Origin: B10-G9 sp964627755
Lineage (GTDB): Bacteria; Chloroflexota; Anaerolineae; Anaerolineales; UBA11858
DNA length: 18,293 bases
Direction: 5' to 3'
Assembly (NCBI GenBank): GCA_964627755.1
Contig: CAZVIH010000081.1
Coordinates: 1-18,293, forward strand
A program made the translations under genes and the position numbers. The notes under the pieces were generated by a model that saw only the letters and a list, made by a program, of their open reading frames with translations, was not told where the DNA came from and made no database searches. This document shows positions 12,956 through 18,293 of this stretch, piece by piece. The number at the start of each line of letters is the position of its first letter. Within the stretch, counting starts at the first letter, position 1.

Positions 12956-13822
12956 TTACGGTTTACCTGCCTCGGCTCGCCTGCCGCCAGCCAGAAGGGA
13001 CAACAAAATACTCAATCCATATAGCAAAACTAGAGGAACCATTACCAGCATCATGTTCAGGGGGTCAATGGTCGGTGTGATCACGGCTGCCAGGATAGCA
13101 CTGACCACCACAGCAATCCGCCAATTTTTGATCAAATCCCGGGGAGAGAGAATCCCCATTACAGAGAGCAAGTACGCCAGCAGGGGAAATTCAAAGAGGG
13201 CGCCAATCCAGAACAACAAATTGGTGGCAAATTTGATATAGGAAGATGGACGGATCTGGGTTGAGATATCAAGAAAATTCAACAAGACAGGTAAACCAAC
13301 CGGGAGAATCAAGTAATATGAAAAAGCCATTCCTCCAAAGAAAAAAACAACAACAAGCGGAATGGAGATCAAACTGATCAAACGGACCCTGCGGGACAAA
13401 GCTGGAGCGATAAATAAAAAGATCTCAAACACAATATAGGGAAGAGCCGCTGTAAAAGCTGCCAGGAGCACGACACGCATGGCCACGCTGATAGGTTCTG
13501 TTACGTCTACGGCTGTTAATTGGTCCAACCCATTTATGGGTCGGGAGATGAATTCCAATAGCGGGGACAGGAATACAAAAGCTGCCACGGCACATAATAT
13601 CAATACTAAAAAAGCTCGTACCAGGTGTTTTCGGAGAGCCCCGATATGCTCCAGAAAGCTGGCTGGTTCGTCAAATGCCATTTGAAGGCTCTCGGCCATA
13701 GGAGAATCTTCAGGTTCTTCAGTGAAAAAGGCTGAGATCCCTTTAAATGGCTTTACAATCCAGGATCCTAATTTCCTGAAAGGTTTAACGATCGCTTTCC
13801 AGAAATCTTTCAATTTTCCCAC
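12956..13822 (-). CDS. tatC: Twin-arginine translocase subunit TatC, atypical
   Basis: TatC is the six-helix membrane receptor that recognises twin-arginine signal peptides and, with TatA/B, exports folded proteins. Six helices are visible between about 67 and 278, with family stretches SFLEHIGALRKHL (55-67), FEIFLFIAPALSRRVR (132-147), GMAFSYYLILP, FEFPLLAYLLSVMGILSP (210-227) and ITPTIDPLNM. Two oddities: an N-terminal extension of about 45 residues with IVKPF twice (11-15 and 22-26), and Ala62 and Val146 at the positions of the signal-peptide-binding Glu15 and Glu103 of E. coli TatC (gap-free alignment around FIAPAL and GMAF). The start is GTG with GAGGG 6 nt upstream; the internal ATG (codon 42) has no ribosome binding site. 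tatA lies 125 bp upstream; no tatB is seen. Confidence 0.9.
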   Translation of the reverse strand: MGKLKDFWKAIVKPFRKLGSWIVKPFKGISAFFTEEPEDSPMAESLQMAFDEPASFLEHIGALRKHLVRAFLVLILCAVAAFVFLSPLLEFISRPINGLDQLTAVDVTEPISVAMRVVLLAAFTAALPYIVFEIFLFIAPALSRRVRLISLISIPLVVVFFFGGMAFSYYLILPVGLPVLLNFLDISTQIRPSSYIKFATNLLFWIGALFEFPLLAYLLSVMGILSPRDLIKNWRIAVVVSAILAAVITPTIDPLNMMLVMVPLVLLYGLSILLSLLAGGRRAEAGKP

Positions 13823-13862
13823 TTATCCCTCAATCCTTAATATATTCATCCAGTAATCAAAC

Positions 13863-13883
13863 GACCGCTAATATAAAGCGGTC
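13863..13883 (-). repeat. Intercistronic hairpin between tatA and tatC
   Basis: GACCGCT and AGCGGTC form a perfect 7-bp stem with a 7-base AT loop. On the minus strand it is followed by GTTTGATTA, a poor U-tract. It could partly terminate or protect the tatA mRNA so that TatA is made in excess over TatC, as this translocase requires; this is inference. Confidence 0.55.
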
Positions 13884-13947
13884 AGAATGAAAAACCCTTC
13901 TATGCTTTTACTGCAAAATAATTAATTCCCGAACAAGCGGAGCGGTT

Positions 13948-14133
13948 TTATTCCTCTTCCGTTTCTTTTTCTTTTTCTTTATCTTTTTCCTCATCCCCCT
14001 GCAAGCCCTCCTTAAATGCTTTGATGCCACTGCCGAGCTCGCCTCCAATCTTGCTGATTCTGCCAACGCCAAATATAATCACCACGATCACCAGAATGAT
14101 GATCAGTTCAGGTCCACCAAGCCAACTAGGCAT
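13948..14133 (-). CDS. tatA: Twin-arginine translocase subunit TatA/E family
   Basis: A 61-residue protein with the TatA layout: short N-terminal periplasmic end, one membrane helix (GPELIIILVIVVIIFGVGRI, about 7-26), the FG hinge, an amphipathic helix (KIGGELGSGIKAFKEGLQ, about 28-45), and a highly charged Glu/Lys tail. TatA oligomers form the protein-conducting part of the Tat system. Length is at the short end of the family. GGAGGT lies just before the ATG (strong). tatC follows after 125 bp with a hairpin between. As no tatB is visible, this protein may serve both TatA and TatB roles, as in many minimal TatAC systems. Confidence 0.92.
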   Translation of the reverse strand: MPSWLGGPELIIILVIVVIIFGVGRISKIGGELGSGIKAFKEGLQGDEEKDKEKEKETEEE

Positions 14134-14168
14134 ATTTTACCTCCATAAAATACAGGTTCAGTACTGAT

Positions 14169-14174
14169 ATTATA
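14169..14174 (-). promoter_or_regulatory. Possible -10 box of tatA
   Basis: A perfect minus-strand TATAAT lies 36-41 bp upstream of the tatA ATG, in the 77-bp gap after the NTPase gene. No convincing -35 is found at the right distance, so this is only a candidate. Confidence 0.4.
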
Positions 14175-14210
14175 CCTTGAGAGGATTGTTTTTTTCCGGA
14201 CGTAATCTGC

Positions 14211-14744
14211 CTATTCAAGATTGAGAGTATTAAAGAGATCTTTGCCCGTCAGGACTTCGGCTCCGACAGCGCTCAAATCAATGATTCTTGATAATTTCCA
14301 GCGCTGGAAAGCTTGTTCGATCAAGGACGGACGGATCACAAGCAATGCCGCTGAATAATCCCCGCTTTCTATAACTGCAAATCCATTCACCCAGCCTTCA
14401 CTCCGGTGAAACTCCAGAGGACCCAATTCGTCGACAATCAACAAATCACAGGGGACTGCTTCCAGGAGCATTTTATTGCCCCAATCAACTGTTTCTTGGA
14501 AAAAGGACCAATGTTGAGTCTCCAAATCAGTTTGTGTTTGTGTTTTTATTTCAGCAAGCCGTTTTCGTATTCCACTCTTTAAATCCAATATGTCTATAGC
14601 GGTTTTTTCTTCCTCCTCAAAAACAGCGGGGGATAATATACCCCCCACCTGGAGACCCGCTTCTTGAGCTTTGCGATACAAGTCCAGGCACAGGCTGGTC
14701 TTTCCAGACTGGATTTCACCAGTTATTAGGATGATCTCAGCCAT
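14211..14744 (-). CDS. THEP1-like P-loop NTPase (NTPase_1 family), linked to ABC importer
   Basis: A 177-residue P-loop NTPase. Walker A GEIQSGKTS (9-17) and Walker B LLIVDELGPLE (101-111) are clear. The stretch VGGILSP, followed by ILDLKSG and then the DELGPLE motif, matches the layout of THEP1-type nucleoside triphosphatases, which hydrolyse NTPs in vitro but have no settled role. It starts inside the end of the ABC ATPase gene: ATGGCTGA holds both its start and the ATPase stop (8-nt overlap), with AAGGAAT upstream. It is thus the last gene of the importer operon and probably translationally coupled. A role in processing or sensing the imported cofactor is inference; MobB-like or cofactor-related P-loop proteins are alternatives. 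Confidence 0.8.
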   Translation of the reverse strand: MAEIILITGEIQSGKTSLCLDLYRKAQEAGLQVGGILSPAVFEEEEKTAIDILDLKSGIRKRLAEIKTQTQTDLETQHWSFFQETVDWGNKMLLEAVPCDLLIVDELGPLEFHRSEGWVNGFAVIESGDYSAALLVIRPSLIEQAFQRWKLSRIIDLSAVGAEVLTGKDLFNTLNLE

Positions 14745-15528
14745 GATATTCCTTCGTATCCATCACCACCATTGTATAACCGTTGATCTTTTCGACCCTG
14801 ATGGGCGTACGGTAGATGAGGGACAGATTTTGGGTGGTGATCACTTCCTTCAAATTTCCCTCGGCCTCAATCTTCCCCCGGTTCATAAGCACGAAATGAT
14901 CCGCTGCGAATATGGCAGCATTTGGATCGTGGGTTGTTAAAACGGCTGTAGCCCCCTGAGCAGCCATTCTTTTTAAAAGAGATAGAATCCTGTTCTGATT
15001 TTCAAGATCGAGGTGCGCGGTGGGTTCATCTAATAACAGGATCCGGGTTTGCTGAGTTAATACCCGGGAGATATGGACAAGCTGCCTTTCCCCACCACTG
15101 ATCTCGGACACAGGTTTTTCAGCTAGATGGGCGATTCCCGCTTCTTTCAGGGCGTTTTCTGTAATTTCAAGATCCAAGTCCCCCGGCAGCTGAAAGGGAT
15201 TCAAGTAGGGCGACCTGCCCAGCAGTACATATTCAAAGACTGTAAAGTTAAATGGGATGGATTCGAATTGGGGAACGAGGCCAATCATCTGGCTCAGTTC
15301 ACGCTTGGAATATTCCTTGTGGGATTTTCCAGCCACTTTCGCACCACCCCGGGATGGTTTTAATAATCCCAGCATGATATGCAGCATGGTTGTCTTGCCA
15401 GTGCCATTTGGTCCCAGGATCGCGGTGATCTTCCCGGTCGGGATCTCCAATGAAAGATCAGCCAACACAATCGGGTCCTCGGGCCCATAGCGAAACTGGA
15501 TCCCATCCAGGGAAATTATATTATCCAT
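14737..15528 (-). CDS. ABC importer ATPase, FecE/BtuD/FhuC type
   Basis: The nucleotide-binding subunit that powers a type II (FecCD/BtuC-class) importer from the cytoplasmic side. All motifs are present: Walker A GPNGTGKTT (39-47), Q-loop Gln87 in LVPQ, signature SGGERQ (144-149; the consensus is SGGQ/ERQ), Walker B ILLLDEP (163-169), D-loop TAHLD and switch His200 in TTHD. Length 263 is normal for FecE-like subunits. Its start ATGGATAA overlaps the permease stop by 8 nt, and its own stop overlaps the NTPase start by 8 nt, so the three are tightly coupled. Confidence 0.93.
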   Translation of the reverse strand: MDNIISLDGIQFRYGPEDPIVLADLSLEIPTGKITAILGPNGTGKTTMLHIMLGLLKPSRGGAKVAGKSHKEYSKRELSQMIGLVPQFESIPFNFTVFEYVLLGRSPYLNPFQLPGDLDLEITENALKEAGIAHLAEKPVSEISGGERQLVHISRVLTQQTRILLLDEPTAHLDLENQNRILSLLKRMAAQGATAVLTTHDPNAAIFAADHFVLMNRGKIEAEGNLKEVITTQNLSLIYRTPIRVEKINGYTMVVMDTKEYHG

Positions 15529-16522
15529 CCCGCCTGACCTTTATTCCCATACTGACCATCAGATAAATAAATAAACTGGCACCAATTGCAGAAGTTAAAA
15601 TTCCCAAGGGAATCTCCCCGGCCAGCAGTGTTCTGGCCAGATCATCCGCGATCACAGTAAAACCACCGCCCAGCAGCATGGCCGCCGGAATTGATTTTTC
15701 AGCGCTGGCCCCGAATATCCGTCGTGAAATATGGGGCACAATCAATCCCACCCAGCTGATCACACCGCTGATCGCCGTCAGAGCGGCGGCGGCTGCAACC
15801 GTGGTGATTAACAGGACCAGTCGTTCTCGAGTCAAGGATGCACCCAGCGAAAAAGCCGTATCATCATTCAAGGAAAGTAGATTTACACGCCAACGCATCA
15901 CGTAAACGACCACAATTCCTACTAAAGCAAAAGGCAGGACAAAGAGCAGTTCCCGCCAGGTAACACTGTACAACCCGCCCAGGAGCCAAAACGTCAGTTC
16001 GGGCAGTTCAGTTAAGGGGTCAGCAATATACTTTAGAATCCCAACCCCAGCTGAAAATAGTGCTGAAACAGCAACACCAGAAAGGATCAGCCGCAGCACC
16101 CATCCACCATATCGAATTCTTGTGGAGAGATAATAAGTGGCAGCCAAAGCCAACAATCCAAAAAAGGTGGCGCTCAATTCGATTACCAGAGGATGGTGAG
16201 TTAAGAACAAGATCGAAACCGCAGCGCCAAAGGCAGCTCCCTGGGAAACACCCAGAAAACCAGGCTCAACCAGTGGATTCCTGAAGATCATCTGCAAAAC
16301 AGACCCGGCTGCCGAGAGGATCATTCCCAGCAGAAAAGCGACCAGCAGGCGGGGAAGCCTTAAATTCAGCACCAGCTGCCGGGCCAAATTATCCTCAAAA
16401 AGCAGGCGGGGTGACATTCCTGGAGGGCTGGGATACCGGCCAATAAATACCGATATCACCAGGACCAACAATGTACCTAATCCTAAAAGGAGGAGAACTC
16501 GCTTATACCGTTCTTTTGTCAT
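15521..16522 (-). CDS. FecCD/BtuC-family ABC permease
   Basis: A 333-residue integral membrane subunit with about ten helices that forms, as a homodimer, the channel for iron-siderophore, haem, corrinoid or molybdate-class substrates. Family signatures: LRLPRLLVAFLLGMILSAAGSVLQ (55-78), RNPLVEPGFLGVSQGAAFGA (81-100), DDTAFSLGASL (220-230), GVISWVGLIVPHISRRIFG (253-271, contains the coupling helix) and EIPLGILTSAIGASLFIYLM (303-322). It starts 10 nt after the binding-protein stop with a weak ribosome binding site and overlaps the ATPase start. One permease gene only, so a homodimer is expected. Confidence 0.93.
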   Translation of the reverse strand: MTKERYKRVLLLLGLGTLLVLVISVFIGRYPSPPGMSPRLLFEDNLARQLVLNLRLPRLLVAFLLGMILSAAGSVLQMIFRNPLVEPGFLGVSQGAAFGAAVSILFLTHHPLVIELSATFFGLLALAATYYLSTRIRYGGWVLRLILSGVAVSALFSAGVGILKYIADPLTELPELTFWLLGGLYSVTWRELLFVLPFALVGIVVVYVMRWRVNLLSLNDDTAFSLGASLTRERLVLLITTVAAAAALTAISGVISWVGLIVPHISRRIFGASAEKSIPAAMLLGGGFTVIADDLARTLLAGEIPLGILTSAIGASLFIYLMVSMGIKVRRDG

Positions 16523-16532
16523 GATCGTGGGA

Positions 16533-17600
16533 TCAGGGCAGATCCCCAGTCAAATTCGGAATCACATCAGCATCAATTGCTTCTTGATCCAGCCCATACA
16601 GGAACGAATAAAAAGCATTCACTTCTTCCATCATATCAATATTCGAATTTAATTCAGGCTGGATCTTTGTTGCCAACCACTGCAAACCAAGAATCCAGCG
16701 TGTATCCGGCTGATCCCAACTGTAAAAATCGTATGCAAAGGCAAAAAGCTGGTCGTTTTGAACCGCTCGAAAGTTGCTCCAGACCGGGTTTTCCATCAAG
16801 TTGGCCTTGACATCAGAGGCTTTCCCATCGTAGCTGATGATGTAAACCTGATCGGGATCCCAGGCAGCGATCTGTTCAACGTTGACGACAATCCACCCGC
16901 CACCAACTTCCAGATCCTTCCAGACTGGGGTACCGCCAGAAATTTCTACCAGAGTTGTTTGCAACCAGGATATAGGCGGCACCTTGAATGCTATTTCTCC
17001 ACCTACATCAGAATATTCCAGCACCAAAACAGATGGCTTTTGGTCTTCTGTAACTCCAGCAAGGTTCTCTTCTATTCTTGAAACACGGGATTGATAAAAT
17101 TCAGTGATCTCTTCTGCCCGGTTTGGATTTCCGAAGACCTGCCCCAGCGTATGAATATCCTTGTAAAAAGCCTCAGGCGTTTCCAGATCAAGGTATAAAA
17201 CCGGCAGGCTGAGCTGTTTCAGTGGTTCACCCAGTTTCTCGGCCATAGAGCTTTTCATCAGGATCAAATCAGGCTGGACAGCAGCGATCTGTTCCGGTCC
17301 GACGTTCTTTTCAAAGATATCTTTCCCATCAAGGTTTGGATCCACAACAGGTAAAAAGCTATAGGTAGATTGATTTCTATTTTCCAGGGCAATTACCTTC
17401 TCTACGGCATCGTCAAAGAGATAGATCGCATCCTGCACCATAATTGTTGCTTTTCCCGCGATTGCAATCCGCTCAGGGAGACCGTTCAGTGTTTCAGTAT
17501 GTCCGGTTGAATCAGTGATCTCCACTGGCTGATTCAATCCCGGGATCACGCTGCAGCCTGCCGTCAATAAGATAGTGACTATAAATAAAATTTTCTTCAT
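16533..17600 (-). CDS. ABC importer substrate-binding lipoprotein (type III, iron-complex/corrinoid class)
   Basis: A 355-residue lipoprotein: MKKILFIVTIL, lipobox LTAGC with Cys16. The mature protein has the two-lobe helical-backbone fold of the PF01497 class: VEITDSTGHTETLNGLPERIAI near 26-47 at the start of lobe 1, EQIAAVQPDLILMKSS near 103-118, a long linker helix (about 155-180), and PVWKDLEVGGGWIVVNVEQIAAWDPDQVYIIS in lobe 2. It would capture the ligand outside the membrane and hand it to the permease. The ligand (siderophore, haem, corrinoid, molybdate or tungstate) cannot be chosen from the sequence. AGGAGC precedes the ATG. padR ends 36 nt upstream, too little for a clear separate promoter, so cotranscription is likely. 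Confidence 0.9.
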   Translation of the reverse strand: MKKILFIVTILLTAGCSVIPGLNQPVEITDSTGHTETLNGLPERIAIAGKATIMVQDAIYLFDDAVEKVIALENRNQSTYSFLPVVDPNLDGKDIFEKNVGPEQIAAVQPDLILMKSSMAEKLGEPLKQLSLPVLYLDLETPEAFYKDIHTLGQVFGNPNRAEEITEFYQSRVSRIEENLAGVTEDQKPSVLVLEYSDVGGEIAFKVPPISWLQTTLVEISGGTPVWKDLEVGGGWIVVNVEQIAAWDPDQVYIISYDGKASDVKANLMENPVWSNFRAVQNDQLFAFAYDFYSWDQPDTRWILGLQWLATKIQPELNSNIDMMEEVNAFYSFLYGLDQEAIDADVIPNLTGDLP

Positions 17601-17636
17601 GTTCGTTGCTCCTGTGATTGGATGTGTGAATGGATA

Positions 17637-18179
17637 TTAAGCAGGAATTGTCTCCCGAAGGTTTTTCAGCCATTCAAGCATTGCTTGAATCTGACCCATT
17701 CGGAATAAAAATACCTGGGAATTGATATATTCAGTATTATCAAGATCCTGATATTGGCGTTCCAAATTATTAAGCCAGCCCTGACATGCTTCCATTTGTT
17801 TTGTGATCAAATCAGCAGCCAGGTCTTTATTTTGCCTAAGGACGAAAAATAATTTTGATAAAAATGCCAGGCGGACATATCTGCTGCTCAATACAGGGGA
17901 ATACATCCATTTTTCCAAAACCTCTAAACCCCGGCTGGTAATCTGATAGACCTTTCGATCGGGGTAAATGCTCTGGCTAACCATCGAAGACTTCAGTAAT
18001 TGATCTGTTTCCAGTTTATCGAGCAAATAGTAGAGTTTACTGCGTTTAACCTGCCAGATCAGTGATAGTTCTGCTGTGCTGCGCAGTTTTTCATACAGGG
18101 CGTAACCATGAGCAGATTCTTCCCTGATCAATCCTAACAAGATATATTCCAAAGTATGTGCGGATGATTTTTTGGGCAT
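17637..18179 (-). CDS. PadR-family transcriptional regulator
   Basis: A 180-residue winged-helix repressor. The PadR DNA-binding domain covers about 8-92: LEYILLGLIREESAHGYALYEKL, then RSKLYYLLDKLETDQLL (recognition region) and the wing YPDRKVYQITSRGLEVLEKW. The C-terminal part (about 95-178) is helical, as in the PadR subgroup with a long dimerisation helix pair, and contains two Trp and several Gln/Leu heptad-like positions. It precedes the ABC importer operon by 36 nt on the same strand and probably controls it and itself. No Shine-Dalgarno is visible before the ATG, and the -10 box is so close that the mRNA may have almost no leader. The effector is unknown. Confidence 0.9.
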   Translation of the reverse strand: MPKKSSAHTLEYILLGLIREESAHGYALYEKLRSTAELSLIWQVKRSKLYYLLDKLETDQLLKSSMVSQSIYPDRKVYQITSRGLEVLEKWMYSPVLSSRYVRLAFLSKLFFVLRQNKDLAADLITKQMEACQGWLNNLERQYQDLDNTEYINSQVFLFRMGQIQAMLEWLKNLRETIPA

Positions 18180-18182
18180 ACT

Positions 18183-18212
18183 ATTCAGATATTGACTATA
18201 CAGATACTGAAT
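18183..18212 (-). promoter_or_regulatory. padR promoter with overlapping repeats (candidate operator)
   Basis: ATTCAG (18183-18188) and CTGAAT (18207-18212) form a 6-bp inverted repeat with matched inner bases TG/CA. The same stretch also contains a direct repeat CAGATATTGA (18186-18195) and CAGATACTGA (18201-18210), 15 bp apart. A minus-strand -10-like TATAGT (18200-18195) lies between them; no good -35 is seen. Binding here would block transcription, fitting PadR autorepression. Confidence 0.5.
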
Positions 18213-18225
18213 AAATTCAATTCAT

Positions 18226-18258
18226 TCCCGGATCCATGATAGGATCCGGGATTCTTTT
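18226..18258 (+). terminator. Hairpin with plus-strand U-tract upstream of padR
   Basis: TCCCGGATCC and GGATCCGGGA form a perfect 10-bp stem with the loop ATGATA, followed by TTCTTTT on the plus strand. In the minus direction the U-tract is poor. It may end a minus-strand gene lying beyond the window weakly, or block plus-strand (antisense) transcription coming out of padR. Confidence 0.6.
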
Positions 18259-18293
18259 GTAATTTCCTTATTGTAACAGAATTAATTTCCGAA

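Noticed and set aside
13697..13699. Internal ATG (codon 42) as tatC start
   Set aside because: It would give the usual TatC length, but no ribosome binding site precedes it (the upstream bases are pyrimidine-rich on the coding strand), whereas the GTG at 13822 has GAGGG.
17601..17636. Cobalamin or other riboswitch in front of the importer operon
   Set aside because: Only 36 nt separate padR and the binding-protein gene, too short for such an element, and no known conserved box is visible.

Overview
The window looks like a piece of a Chloroflexota genome, probably Anaerolineae-like (moderate confidence, from gene content only). The main clues are an archaeal-type mevalonate entry module in a bacterial setting (class II HMG-CoA reductase, archaeal-type HMG-CoA synthase, DUF35 protein), acidic Thr/Pro-rich lipoproteins, a soluble GAF-GAF NarL-type kinase, and bacterial sigma-70-like promoters and Shine-Dalgarno sites. 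No phage, IS element, CRISPR array or rRNA was seen.

Left part (1-4918): the 5' half of a minus-strand tRNA-Gly(UCC) is cut by the window edge, and its promoter is very good. Two unrelated small minus-strand lipoproteins follow. A plus-strand group mscL (with a C-terminal zinc ribbon), lipA and a CPA2/Kef-type antiporter with RCK domains starts from an extended -10 promoter.

Middle (4920-8038): a minus-strand pair encodes a NYN/YacP-like nuclease and a DUF1786 protein with ASKHA-like motifs. It diverges from a membrane-anchored lamin-tail-domain protein. A near-perfect hairpin terminator separates that gene from a DUF981 membrane protein.

Mevalonate region (8039-11075, minus): the order is HMG-CoA reductase, HMG-CoA synthase, a 258-bp structured gap, then the DUF35 protein and a strong terminator. 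The acetoacetyl-CoA thiolase that normally works with synthase and DUF35 is not in the window. The gap holds four mutually complementary arms arranged like a 1:2 / 2:3 / 3:4 attenuator. A tandem ACTATCA-type motif with 10-bp spacing occurs both in front of DUF35 and between reductase and the divergent kinase.

Right part (11194-18293): an orphan GAF-GAF-HisKA_3 histidine kinase converges on tatC. tatA and tatC are on the minus strand; this TatC has an unusual basic N-terminal extension and lacks both glutamates that bind twin-arginine signal peptides in the E. coli protein. Upstream is a probable operon: PadR regulator, binding lipoprotein, FecCD permease, ABC ATPase and a THEP1-like P-loop NTPase, with two 8-nt overlaps. 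This is a metal-chelate or corrinoid class importer of unknown substrate. The padR promoter is covered by repeats that could be its own operator. A hairpin with a U-tract in the opposite direction closes the window.
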